From positions 434,001 through 498,000 of the forward strand of contig NZ_PXYA01000003.1 of assembly GCF_003841405.1 (NCBI RefSeq): a DNA stretch of 64,000 nt, written 5' to 3'. Shown in pieces: positions 22,992 through 31,449 of the stretch. The position numbers and the translations under genes are program-made. Position 1 is the stretch's first letter; each line of letters begins with the position of its first letter. The stretch comes from Tetragenococcus halophilus subsp. halophilus DSM 20339 (GTDB lineage Bacteria > Bacillota > Bacilli > Lactobacillales > Enterococcaceae). The notes under the pieces were generated by a model. That model was not told where the DNA came from, did not search any database, and was given only the letters and a program-made list of their open reading frames with translations.

Positions 22992-24558
22992 CTAAAACTT
23001 GAAAGTTCAAAAATACAGTTCATCCCTTGATAAATAAACGTTTTTTTATACAAAAATAGCATGAACCACTCAAATCCTGGTATAATAGAATCAACGAAAA
23101 ACCACTAACCAAGGAGTGTTCATGCCATGTCAATTATAACACAAACAACGCCAAACTCAGAAAAAATTTCTACCTCTGTGTCTGATTTTTTTCATCAGTT
23201 CCATGTAGCTTCTGCTCTTAAAAAATCGAATGCCGTGCACAGGAAGGGTTTCTCCGTTTCTGTTATTTTTTCGTTCCTATTAGCTTCGATCTTTACCAAC
23301 GGTTCTACCTATCGGTTTTACCAAAAGCAAAAGGAACAGCTATCATTTTCAGATAAAACATTTCGCAACGTTTTGAATGATCCGCACATTCATTGGCAAA
23401 AATTACTGATCTTAGTGGCTAAATCCGTCATTACTTTCCTACGTCCATTGACGGATGATGCCCGAAAGACCACGTTTATCGTGGATGACTCCATGTATTC
23501 TCGCTTGAATGCGAAAAAAGTGGAATGTGCCGCTTTACAATACGACCATGCCAAGAAAAAATATTTCAAAGGATTTCGTTATTTACAATTAGGCTGGAGT
23601 GATGGCAATAGCTTTGTCCCTGTTGCTTTTTCGTTGCTCTCCGGGAAAAGAAAGCTCCAATCTGATCTTGATATCGGGGATCAACGCACGAATAGGGGGA
23701 AACGTAAAGCTCAAGCGCTTCGTAAAGGTACGGAAGTGACACTGGAACTGCTTCGATCGGCTTTGAACCAAGGGATCCATGCGGATTATGTCTTATTCGA
23801 TACTTGGTTTTCCAGTCCCAAAATGTTCCAACAGATCCGTGACCTGAAATGCCACTGCGTAGCGATGGTTAAACGTAGTCAAAAGATCTACTACCGTTAT
23901 CAAGGCCAAAAGATGGATGTCAAAGAAATCTTCAAACGAAACAAGAAACGCCGCGGTCGTTCTCGCTATCTTTTGAGTGTCCAAGTAGAAGCTGTCGTAG
24001 AAGGGAAAATCCTTCCCATTAAGTTGGTATATATTCGCAATCGCAATAAACGAAACGACTATTTGGTCTTAGCTTCGACCGATATCGATCTGACCGAAGA
24101 CGAGATCATTCAGCTCTATGCTAGACGCTGGTCGGTGGAAGTCTACTTCAAGATGTGCAAACAATACTTAAAATTAGCCAAGTACCAAGGGATTTCTTAT
24201 GACGGGATCTTTGCGCATACGACACTGGTAGCTATCGGTTATATGATCCTAGCGGTGCAAGAACGTGAAAGTAAAGACGACCGAACGCTTGGCGAGTTAT
24301 TTTATCTTCTCATTGATGAGCTTTCCGAGCTTTCTGTATCGGAAGCCATTCTGCAATTACTCGTTTTATTCCAAGAAGCTTTTGCGGATGAATATGTTTT
24401 GGATGAAGCCGTATTAAATAACATTATCGAACAGTTCCTTGAAAAACTACCTTCCTCTATACAAAAACAGCTCAAGCAAGCAGGTTGAAGTTAATTTTGT
24501 GCATAAGATGCTTAGTATACCAAGGGATACGTATCGAAAAGTAGGTTTCAAGTTTTAG
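22992..24558 (+). mobile_element. IS4-family insertion sequence nested in IS1380
   Basis: Ends CTAAAACTTGAAA (22992) and TTTCAAGTTTTAG (24558) are perfect 13-bp inverted repeats. A 7-bp duplication TTAATCA flanks it (22985-22991 and 24559-24565); if the ends are ACT/AGT the duplication is TAATC. Length is 1,567 bp with one intact transposase. Confidence 0.92.
23127..24488 (+). CDS. IS4-family DDE transposase, 453 aa
   Basis: The catalytic layout matches IS4: first Asp in 'FIVDDSMYSRLNAK', second in 'YVLFDTWFSSPKM', and the YREK signature 'YARRWSVEVYFKMCK' with exact Y-2-R-3-E-6-K spacing. It is full length, with AAGGAGTG upstream of the ATG and no internal damage, so it is probably functional. 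It interrupts the IS1380 transposase on the opposite strand. Confidence 0.95.
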   Translation: MSIITQTTPNSEKISTSVSDFFHQFHVASALKKSNAVHRKGFSVSVIFSFLLASIFTNGSTYRFYQKQKEQLSFSDKTFRNVLNDPHIHWQKLLILVAKSVITFLRPLTDDARKTTFIVDDSMYSRLNAKKVECAALQYDHAKKKYFKGFRYLQLGWSDGNSFVPVAFSLLSGKRKLQSDLDIGDQRTNRGKRKAQALRKGTEVTLELLRSALNQGIHADYVLFDTWFSSPKMFQQIRDLKCHCVAMVKRSQKIYYRYQGQKMDVKEIFKRNKKRRGRSRYLLSVQVEAVVEGKILPIKLVYIRNRNKRNDYLVLASTDIDLTEDEIIQLYARRWSVEVYFKMCKQYLKLAKYQGISYDGIFAHTTLVAIGYMILAVQERESKDDRTLGELFYLLIDELSELSVSEAILQLLVLFQEAFADEYVLDEAVLNNIIEQFLEKLPSSIQKQLKQAG

Positions 24559-25310
24559 TTAATCACATAATGGGCGCCTCGACACTCACATTGTTTATAA
24601 ATTTCCGGTTTGGCAAAGCCACTATCCCCGCGTACAAGCATTGTGGGATCACTCGAACGTTGTTGGTAATGCGCCAACATTTCTACGAGATAATCTTCGG
24701 CGTGGGTGGAGGTATAAGATTTGCCATGACGATGGCGAACATCTAATGCCAATCCGGTTAAACCTTCAAATGCCACAAATGAATGATACCCATTGAGGCC
24801 ATAGTGGTAAATATATTCCCCTGCTTCTTGCTTTCCGTAAGTGGGACAACAGGTGGAATCCAGATCAAGCACGAGTTGTTGGCTGTTTTGCTGGTCCATG
24901 CCTAAATCGCCAAGTTTTTTCGCCACTTGTAATAGTTGATTAACATTTTCTTCTGTCAAGGTATGAAGCAAAGTAGACATCATAAATTGCGAACTAAGGC
25001 GTTCTTGTTTCAATGCTTCCTTAAAAAGGCGATCATATTGTAAGGTATTGGCGTCTCGGTCTCGAGAATAACCAGCGATCAATTGATATAGCCATTGTTT
25101 TACGACATCCAGCCATTCATGTTGGGCGAAGGCACGATACTCTGGAATATGAACGTATTGCGCTAACAGGGAATCAAAACGAATTTGATTTAGAAACTCC
25201 GAAAGTAAGACGAGCCCCGCGTCATTGGTTAAGGTGCCACCGTCATTGGCGATCAAGATGGCTTTTTGCTTATTGAATGTAAGAGAATTTTGTTGTAAAG
25301 TGAAAGACAT
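24555..25310 (-). pseudogene. IS1380-family transposase, N-terminal part
   Basis: It begins MSFTLQQNSLTFNKQKAI at ATG 25310 and includes 'NDGGTLTNDAGLVLL' and the catalytic-core segments 'LVLDLDSTCCPTYGKQEAG' and 'LVRGDSGFAKPEIY' with their aspartates. It runs into a stop (TAA) inside the IS4 end. The C-terminal third lies at 22414-22991. Confidence 0.9.
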
Positions 25311-25511
25311 AAGAACGCACTCCTTATTGTTATGTTTCGTTGACTTTACAATAACACGAAGTGCGTTCTTTTTGTACACCCAGAAGGTGAAGCAACTCAA
25401 CCTTTAGAAAAAAGCACATGCCAAGGATTGAATGATCCTGGGAAAAATTTATAAATCATTCAGGTTTAATATTATTTTATTTACCCCTTAAGATCGTTTG
25501 GCCAAAGTTTC

Positions 25512-25541
25512 TTGACAGCATGCGCAATGACAAGGTATAAT
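25512..25541 (+). promoter_or_regulatory. promoter of rpsD
   Basis: Consensus TTGACA (25512-25517), an 18-bp spacer and TATAAT (25536-25541). The IS1380 end with its duplication stops about 43 bp upstream of the -35, so any UP-element sequence beyond that is IS-derived. Confidence 0.88.
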
Positions 25542-25547
25542 ACCTTT

Positions 25548-25690
25548 CGTGTAAAATAATGCAGCAGAGATATAATAATTCGTCACCAGTTCGTCGCCTA
25601 ATTTAGGTTCAATTGCGTAGCCGCGGCTGCAAAGGTGAAGATTGAAGAGCGCACTACACGAATTATGAATATTTCATCGGATTATTTTAC
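25548..25690 (+). promoter_or_regulatory. structured rpsD leader, probable S4 autoregulatory element
   Basis: A perfect 10-bp outer stem GTAAAATAAT (25551-25560)/ATTATTTTAC (25681-25690) encloses a 9-bp stem ATAATTCGT (25575-25583)/ACGAATTAT (25658-25666). GCAGC (25561-25565) can pair with GCTGC (25626-25630), giving a possible pseudoknot. S4 represses its own mRNA through a structured leader in Bacillus. The same role is inferred here from position and structure. Confidence 0.7.
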
Positions 25691-25720
25691 TCCAAAAACA
25701 ATTATTGGAGGAATTTTTTA

Positions 25721-26332
25721 ATGTCTCGTTATACAGGACCATCTTGGAAAGTTTCCCGTCGCTTAGGTATTTCCCTATCAGGCACTGGAAAAGAATTGGC
25801 TCGTCGCCCATACGCACCAGGTCAACACGGCCCTACTAGTCGTGGTGCCCGCTCTGAATACGGCTTGCAATTAAGAGAAAAACAAAAACTACGTCGTATG
25901 TATGGACTCACTGAACGTCAATTCCGTACATTATTTACTAAAGCAAGTAAAATTAAAGAAGGTAAACATGGTGTTAACTTCATGATCTTACTTGAACAAC
26001 GTTTGGATAATGTCGTTTATCGTTTAGGTTTAGCGACTACACGTCGTCAATCACGTCAGTTAGTTAACCATGGACATATTACAGTTGATGGTAAACGCGT
26101 GGACATCCCTTCTTACCATGTAGCAGTGGGACAAGTCATCGGCGTACGCGAAAAATCAAAAGAAATGTCTGCAATCACAGAAGCTGTTGAATCTGTTGTA
26201 GGTACACCTGCTTTTGTTAGCTTCGATGATGAAAAATTAGAAGGTTCATTGACTCGCTTACCAGAACGCGAAGAATTGACCCCTGATGTTGACGAAGCAC
26301 TAGTTGTTGAATACTACAACCAATTGCTATAA
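25721..26332 (+). CDS. rpsD: 30S ribosomal protein S4
   Basis: Primary 16S-binding protein and 30S assembly initiator. The 203 residues begin [16 protein letters not shown] and carry the S4 RNA-binding domain '[20 protein letters not shown]', about residues 92-111. The N-terminus is the zinc-free type without a cysteine cluster. TTGGAGGAA precedes the ATG. It is monocistronic, as in most Firmicutes, between a structured leader and a terminator. Confidence 0.98.
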   Translation: MSRYTGPSWKVSRRLGISLSGTGKELARRPYAPGQHGPTSRGARSEYGLQLREKQKLRRMYGLTERQFRTLFTKASKIKEGKHGVNFMILLEQRLDNVVYRLGLATTRRQSRQLVNHGHITVDGKRVDIPSYHVAVGQVIGVREKSKEMSAITEAVESVVGTPAFVSFDDEKLEGSLTRLPEREELTPDVDEALVVEYYNQLL

Positions 26333-26346
26333 GATTTTAACTTTAA

Positions 26347-26381
26347 GGCCGAAACTCTTATTAGAGTTTTGGTCTTTTTTT
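26347..26381 (+). terminator. terminator of rpsD
   Basis: GGCCGAAACTC (26347-26357) pairs with GAGTTTTGGTC (26364-26374), with two wobbles, followed by a run of T. Confidence 0.88.
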
Positions 26382-26544
26382 ATGCTTCTTTAGTCACTTG
26401 CATTTATTTTTTTCCAACATCAATATTTTCCCTAATTTTGTCCTCAGTATTTTACTGCTTGGCAAGTAAAAACAACCACTTATCTATAAACAACGGACAA
26501 ATAATATTTATTCTGCTAAGTTTTATTTGAAAGGCGGGATAAAT

Positions 26545-27411
26545 ATGATTCTAACCACTGATAAACTCACTAAAAAATACAAGGCTCAAACAGCCATCAA
26601 CCATTTAAATCTAAGCATCGAGAAAGGAAGTCTGACAGCTCTTCTGGGACCAAATGGCGCTGGTAAATCAACAACAATGCAGCTATTAATTGGCTTGATA
26701 CAACCTACAAGCGGAAAAATTTCTTATCAAAATCAGCTTAAAATTGGTGCAGTTTTTCAAACCAGTGTTTTAGACGATATGTTAACTGTAAAAGAAAATC
26801 TACAAATTCGTGCTGAACAATATCACAATATTGCCAAAACAAGAGTAAAAGAATTGATCGACCAATTAGGTTTAGTTAGCTTTTCTAAGCAAACTTACGG
26901 TAATTTATCTGGCGGACAAAAACGTAGAGTAGATATCGCCCGGGCATTATTAAACGAACCGGAGATCCTATTTTTAGACGAGCCCACAACTGGACTAGAT
27001 ATCCAAACACGCGCAAATATTTGGGCTTTACTAAAAGACTTACAAACTAAACAAAATTTAACGATCGTCTTAACCACACATTATTTAAATGAAGTTGATG
27101 AGGCAGACAAAATTTTTATCATCGACCACGGAACATTAATTACCCAAGGTTCTGCCCAAAATATAAAACAACGGTTCGCAAATAATTTATTATCTGTTCA
27201 ACTAAAATCACAAAAGGACCTACAAGCATTTGATGAATTAGAAGTTTCTACTTTTTGTAAAGAAACCAATAAAATTACATTTTCACCCGAAAGTTCACAA
27301 CAAGCAATCCATTTACTGACAAAATATCAGACATATATTCAAAGTTTTGAATTTCGATTAGGAACTATAGATGACGCTTTTATGAATTTAACCGGAAACG
27401 AGGTGCGTTAA
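26545..27411 (+). CDS. ABC-2 type transporter ATP-binding protein
   Basis: Cytoplasmic ATPase of an exporter formed with the permease encoded next. The 288 aa include Walker A GPNGAGKST, signature NLSGGQKRR, Walker B ILFLDEPTTGLD and the switch histidine in 'TTHYLNEVDEAD', plus a C-terminal accessory domain. ATG 26545 has AAAGGCGGG 6 nt upstream; the in-frame TTG 26527 precedes that site. It is the first gene of a four-gene operon (ATPase, permease, LytTR regulator, DUF3021). Such cassettes often handle antimicrobial peptides or drugs, but the substrate is unknown. Confidence 0.93.
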   Translation: MILTTDKLTKKYKAQTAINHLNLSIEKGSLTALLGPNGAGKSTTMQLLIGLIQPTSGKISYQNQLKIGAVFQTSVLDDMLTVKENLQIRAEQYHNIAKTRVKELIDQLGLVSFSKQTYGNLSGGQKRRVDIARALLNEPEILFLDEPTTGLDIQTRANIWALLKDLQTKQNLTIVLTTHYLNEVDEADKIFIIDHGTLITQGSAQNIKQRFANNLLSVQLKSQKDLQAFDELEVSTFCKETNKITFSPESSQQAIHLLTKYQTYIQSFEFRLGTIDDAFMNLTGNEVR

Positions 27412-28287
27412 ATGAAGGCTTTGATAAAACGTAATTTGCTTTTATATTTCCGTAATAAATCGGGTGTGTTTTTTTCTGTATTAGGTGCGCTTATTTCTTT
27501 TATCCTTTACCTGATCTTTTTAAAAGAAACAATGACACCGGATTGGCCCCAACTATCGCAAAGCAATCAGTTATTGGATACTTGGTTGATTAGTGGTACG
27601 CTAACAGTAACAGCAATCACCACAACACTCACAAGTTTAACTCAAGTTGTTAAAGATCGAGAAACAAAGGTTTTTTATGATCTTTCATTAACTGATATAG
27701 GGGCTAGGCGTCTACAATTGAGCTACTTACTTAGTGCTACTTTAATTGGTATGATTATGCAGGCTATCTTATTCATTGTAATGTTCACTTATTTCTACTA
27801 TGTAAATCATACAGTGATTCATTTGTTACAATTGATAAATGTTTTCCTTTTAATGCTTTTTAGTGCGCTATTATCAGCTACCTTGAATCTTGCGATTATA
27901 CAACAAATAAAAACAGTAGATACCCTCGCAAAATTTAGTTCCATCGTAGGAACGGCTGCAGGTTTTTTAGTAGGGACGTATGTTCCTATTGGTGCATTAC
28001 CTCATTTTGCGCAAGCTTTGATGAAATTAACTCCAGGAAGTTACATTGCTTCTTTATATCGACAAATACTATTAGCTCCTACATTATCGGAAGTTTTCAA
28101 AAATAACCCTACTGTAGGTGAAACTTTTGAAGAGGCTATGGGCGTACGTTTAAAAATTACTGAATTATTAACCTTTCAACAAACTTACATTTTAGTTATA
28201 CTTATGATGTGTATAGCTCTGTTAGTCGCTTTATTGCCTCAATGGCTTAAAAAATACAAAAAATACCATACATTATTTCGAGAATAA
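27412..28287 (+). CDS. ABC-2 type transporter permease
   Basis: Membrane subunit of 291 aa with six predicted helices (about residues 20-38, 58-78, 104-128, 137-160, 175-195 and 255-275), typical of the DrrB/ABC-2 family. 'LTPGSYIASLYRQILL' is a recognisable family segment. It starts immediately after the ATPase stop codon, so translation is probably coupled. Substrate unknown. Confidence 0.9.
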   Translation: MKALIKRNLLLYFRNKSGVFFSVLGALISFILYLIFLKETMTPDWPQLSQSNQLLDTWLISGTLTVTAITTTLTSLTQVVKDRETKVFYDLSLTDIGARRLQLSYLLSATLIGMIMQAILFIVMFTYFYYVNHTVIHLLQLINVFLLMLFSALLSATLNLAIIQQIKTVDTLAKFSSIVGTAAGFLVGTYVPIGALPHFAQALMKLTPGSYIASLYRQILLAPTLSEVFKNNPTVGETFEEAMGVRLKITELLTFQQTYILVILMMCIALLVALLPQWLKKYKKYHTLFRE

Positions 28288-28311
28288 TTTTTAAAGAAAG
28301 AAGGCTTAGAT

Positions 28312-28779
28312 TTGGTTAGATGTCGTTTTGAAATGGACCCACAATTTTCTGTGGCAGAACCTGAAGTTATCGTTCGTGCTGATAGTAAAAACATTGATAT
28401 ACAAGATCTCATAGCCTATATCGAACAGTATCAAAACCAGCTATCTTCAGCTAAAATTCTGCCTGTAAAAACAAACGATCAGCTTATTATGCTTAAAGCT
28501 GAAGCTATTATTTTAGCTGATATTCAGCAATCAACCCTTTTGATTTACACTGTTGATGGAATCTTTGCCACTTCAGAAACCTTGGTTCATTTTGCTAAAC
28601 GAGTAGATAACATTAACTTTATCCAAATCTCAAAACACGCCTACATCAATCTGGACCATCTGCTTTCTTTGTCTGATAGCTTTTCGGGTAATATGACTGC
28701 TACATTGTCTCAAAACATGAAGACAGATGTTAGTCGAAAATATGTCAAATCATTAATGCAACATCTAGGGATTAAATAG
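28312..28779 (+). CDS. LytTR-family DNA-binding regulator
   Basis: The 155-aa protein consists of a short N-terminal region and a C-terminal LytTR domain (about residues 50-150), with the family segment 'FIQISKHAYINLDHL' near residues 102-116. There is no receiver domain, so it is a stand-alone regulator. It uses TTG 28312, with AAGAAGG correctly spaced. It probably controls its own operon; pairing with a DUF3021 membrane protein is a recurrent arrangement in which the membrane protein is thought to restrain the regulator. Confidence 0.88.
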   Translation: MVRCRFEMDPQFSVAEPEVIVRADSKNIDIQDLIAYIEQYQNQLSSAKILPVKTNDQLIMLKAEAIILADIQQSTLLIYTVDGIFATSETLVHFAKRVDNINFIQISKHAYINLDHLLSLSDSFSGNMTATLSQNMKTDVSRKYVKSLMQHLGIK

Positions 28780-28790
28780 GAGGTTTTCCT

Positions 28791-29192
28791 TTGAAAAAAA
28801 TACTTCAATATGCCTGTATTGGCATTGGTTATGGTTCATTTTTTTACTTAATGATATTACTCTATAGACAAGGCATAACACCTACTAGAGAGAGTATTTT
28901 AGCTACTTTATTCATGAGTGCCCTTATCGGGATCAGTGCTATCTTATTTGATATTGAAAAATTAAATTTTTTATCGGCACTTATAATACACTTTATATGT
29001 ACGCTATCTCTTGCTATCGGAATCATGTTTTACAACGAATGGGCTGATGATATCATGCATGATATTGAATTTTGGTTAATATTTATTATTATTTATGTTA
29101 GTGTCTGGGCTATTTCTTGTATCTCAAACTCGCTGAGAGTGGGAAAAATCAATCGAGCTTTATCGAAAAAAAGAGCAAAAAAGGGGTCATAA
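28791..29192 (+). CDS. DUF3021-family membrane protein
   Basis: A 133-aa membrane protein with four hydrophobic segments (about residues 5-25, 37-52, 58-80 and 92-113) and a basic tail 'LSKKRAKKGS'. This matches DUF3021 proteins that accompany LytTR regulators. It starts at TTG 28791 behind AGGAGG. Last gene of the ABC/LytTR operon; presumed membrane-bound modulator of the regulator. Confidence 0.82.
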   Translation: MKKILQYACIGIGYGSFFYLMILLYRQGITPTRESILATLFMSALIGISAILFDIEKLNFLSALIIHFICTLSLAIGIMFYNEWADDIMHDIEFWLIFIIIYVSVWAISCISNSLRVGKINRALSKKRAKKGS

Positions 29193-29265
29193 CAGCATAT
29201 ATTGGTTACAATATGCAACATAATAAGATGTCTCTTCTTTCAACTGTAATTTCGTAAACACTTTA

Positions 29266-29294
29266 TTTACAAAAGGTTAACAATATGCTATATT
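29266..29294 (+). promoter_or_regulatory. promoter of bioY
   Basis: TTTACA (29266-29271), a 17-bp spacer, TATATT (29289-29294). The predicted transcription start falls inside the BirA-like operator. Confidence 0.75.
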
Positions 29295-29296
29295 TT

Positions 29297-29329
29297 ATGT
29301 TAACTAACAATAAAAAAATAGGTTTACGA
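29297..29329 (+). promoter_or_regulatory. probable BirA (biotin repressor) operator
   Basis: Half-sites ATGTTAACT (29297-29305) and GGTTTACGA (29321-29329) are separated by 15 bp. Compared with the Gram-positive BirA consensus TTGTAAACC-N15-GGTTTACAA, the right half matches 8 of 9 and the left 6 of 9. Placement at the start point of bioY supports biotin repression. Confidence 0.65.
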
Positions 29330-29342
29330 AAAAGGTGAACGA

Positions 29343-29882
29343 ATGAAATTAACTTTGCATCAGCAGCTAATGGCTGCTACATTTGCCGGTATTATTGCTA
29401 TTTTTTCTCAGATTATTATCCCTGTTGGCGTCGTCCCCTGGAGTTTACAAACGTTTATTATTGGTTTATCCGTTACCTTATTAGGAAGAAGAGTCGGTAC
29501 TTGGTCAGTTTTAATCTACTTTTTATTAGGATTGATTGGTCTACCTGTTTTTGCCGGTGGCGCCAGTGGTGTAGCGGCCTTATTTGGACCAACAGGAGGC
29601 TATTTAATTGGCTTTATTTTTACTTCGCTCATTATTGGTACCATAATGAAGTATAGAAAGTATAACTTTTTTTGGACAATTATCGCCAACCTTATAGGCT
29701 TTCTTGTGGCCCTTTGTTTTGGTACAGTTTGGCTGAAGTTTATTGCCGATATGGCCTGGTCGGCTGCTTTTGCTACTGGCTTTTTAGGCTTTTTATTTCC
29801 TGAAATCATCAAGTCTATCTGCTCGGGATGGTTTAGCGTTTTATTGATTCATCGCTTACCCCAAAAATTTTTCAGTACTTAA
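29343..29882 (+). CDS. bioY: biotin transporter BioY
   Basis: S-component for high-affinity biotin uptake, working with a shared ECF energising module encoded elsewhere. The 179 aa have six membrane segments and the family motif region 'GLPVFAGGASGVAALFGPTGGY' (spread over residues 61-82). AAGGTG lies 7 nt before the ATG. It is monocistronic with a BirA-like operator, so it should be repressed when biotin is plentiful. Confidence 0.93.
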   Translation: MKLTLHQQLMAATFAGIIAIFSQIIIPVGVVPWSLQTFIIGLSVTLLGRRVGTWSVLIYFLLGLIGLPVFAGGASGVAALFGPTGGYLIGFIFTSLIIGTIMKYRKYNFFWTIIANLIGFLVALCFGTVWLKFIADMAWSAAFATGFLGFLFPEIIKSICSGWFSVLLIHRLPQKFFST

Positions 29883-29922
29883 TAAAATACCAGTCCATAA
29901 TCACATGGGCTGGTATTTTATT
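29881..29922. terminator. bidirectional terminator between bioY and the DUF1054 gene
   Basis: AATAAAATACCAG (29881-29893) and CTGGTATTTTATT (29910-29922) form a perfect 13-bp stem that overlaps the stop codons of both convergent genes. Confidence 0.85.
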
Positions 29923-30523
29923 AAAACTGTAACAGTTGATAGCATGGGACAAGACAACGGTAAGTCGCTAACATATATTCTAATGCTTGTTCCGGTTCTT
30001 GCCACAATTCACTATCTCGAGTAATGATTCTACCTACTTGAAACTCACCTTTTTTAACGTTTTTTAAACGTTCTAAAGCTTGTTTAACATTAGCTTGTGC
30101 AATATATTCATAATTATCCTTCGTATGATCAGTATTCATGACAGTATCAACTGGCAATTGTGTCAGCAATAAACTATTTTGTAAAAGCAGATCAGCCATT
30201 TGTTCTTTTTTGGGCGGTTGGTCAATAATTGATAAATACATAAAGACATATTCTGGCCAAATGCCTAGTTGGAAATGCGGGGTCATTTTGTAGCCCCGCT
30301 TATTATTGCTAAGGGCTGACCATGTATTCGCTGGGGGATAAACACTCCTTCTACGATGTTGCGCAAGATGGATAAATAATGTCTCATTCAATTCTTTTTC
30401 TAGCTCTTTTTTTATCCTTTCATCTAGTTCTTTAAAAATCGGTTGAATTTTTTCGCGAATAGCTTCCATCCGTTCGTCTAAACCCGTAATATCAAAAACT
30501 TTAAAACTTTCTTGCGTAAACAT
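29921..30523 (-). CDS. yktB: DUF1054 (UPF0637, YktB-like) protein
   Basis: A 200-aa soluble protein recognised from 'FKVFDITGLDERMEAIR', 'HLAQHRRRSVYPPANTWSA' and 'PHFQLGIWPEYVFMYL', characteristic of the YktB family in Bacilli. Its biochemical function is unknown. AGGAGGTA precedes the ATG. It follows the phosphoesterase gene by 20 bp on the same strand. Confidence 0.88.
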   Translation of the reverse strand: MFTQESFKVFDITGLDERMEAIREKIQPIFKELDERIKKELEKELNETLFIHLAQHRRRSVYPPANTWSALSNNKRGYKMTPHFQLGIWPEYVFMYLSIIDQPPKKEQMADLLLQNSLLLTQLPVDTVMNTDHTKDNYEYIAQANVKQALERLKNVKKGEFQVGRIITRDSELWQEPEQALEYMLATYRCLVPCYQLLQF

Positions 30524-30543
30524 AAATACCTCCTGCTTTTTCT

Positions 30544-31434
30544 TTAATAATCAAGTAAAACCATTCCTTCTTGCAGCTCATTAAGAATATAACGCTTTTT
30601 ATACTCAGCAAAAGCGTTAGTATAATGTTTTAGTAATGTCCGAGCTTTAAGCGGGTTAAAAGTATCCGCTAAATGATTTTTTAAAATGAACGAACGCGTT
30701 AAATACCACTCATAATAGTAGCCAAATGGACGACAGTGATACACCGTTTGTTGCAACATTTGTTTAGTAAAGCGATGATGTGTATGTCCAAAAACAACTT
30801 GTTCAACATTAGTAAATTCATCCAATACTGCCCCAAATTTCTTGGAACCTAAAAATGCATTTAACTGATTCCAACGTTCATATTTTTCGCTATGTTGTAT
30901 AATGAAGTCTTCTTTTGGCACAAAGTGAGTACTTAAAATGACCTTTTTAGTATCAGGGATAGTCTGCAATGTTTCTTTTAACCGACGACAGATATATTCA
31001 GTGATTTGTGGATCTGAACCTATTCGATCAATAAAACGATCGTACCAATAAAGATTTTTTTTACGCCGATATTCTTTTTCCTCGGCACGCGGAACAAAAC
31101 TATAATCATACCAGCCGTTAACTCCCAAAAGAACAGTTGAATCTGATAGTTTCTTACTTTGAAAATTTAAAAAATGCGGGTCATTAAAATCTTCAAAATT
31201 TGTCTGCTTATCAATATCTGCCATTTCATGATTACCCCAATGAAAAGTCGTGTCTATTTTTTGATCAAAAAAATAGACAACCTCTAAAGTCTTTTCTACC
31301 TTATTGGCCACATCTCCTGCAAAATGAACATGAGTAACATTTAACTTTTCCAGGTAATCTCTTATAAAGTACAATTCTTCATCTAGATGATTAATATCTG
31401 CATGTAAATCTGAAATTACAGCTAATTTTCCCAA
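30544..31434 (-). CDS. calcineurin-like metallophosphoesterase
   Basis: A 296-aa soluble phosphoesterase. Metal ligands are seen in 'VISDLHADINHL', 'HFAGDVANK', 'HWGNHEM', 'LSTHFVP' and 'VFGHTHHRF', the complete DxH-GD-GNH-H-GHTH set. It resembles the TIGR03729 group found in lactic acid bacteria. Substrate unknown. It is 15 bp downstream of an acetyltransferase gene and probably in one transcript with it and the DUF1054 gene. Confidence 0.9.
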   Translation of the reverse strand: MGKLAVISDLHADINHLDEELYFIRDYLEKLNVTHVHFAGDVANKVEKTLEVVYFFDQKIDTTFHWGNHEMADIDKQTNFEDFNDPHFLNFQSKKLSDSTVLLGVNGWYDYSFVPRAEEKEYRRKKNLYWYDRFIDRIGSDPQITEYICRRLKETLQTIPDTKKVILSTHFVPKEDFIIQHSEKYERWNQLNAFLGSKKFGAVLDEFTNVEQVVFGHTHHRFTKQMLQQTVYHCRPFGYYYEWYLTRSFILKNHLADTFNPLKARTLLKHYTNAFAEYKKRYILNELQEGMVLLDY

Positions 31435-31449
31435 AATAGAACCCTTCTT

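Larger units (their letters stand above)
22216..25464 (-). mobile_element. IS1380-family element, interrupted by an IS4-family element
   Basis: Terminal inverted repeats start CCTGAATGATTTATAAA at 22216 and end with its complement at 25464. Direct repeats TTTAA flank it (22211-22215 and 25465-25469). Its transposase gene on the minus strand is cut in two by the IS4-type element at 22992-24558. Without the insert the element would be about 1.68 kb, typical of IS1380. 22216-22413 is non-coding IS sequence. Confidence 0.9.
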
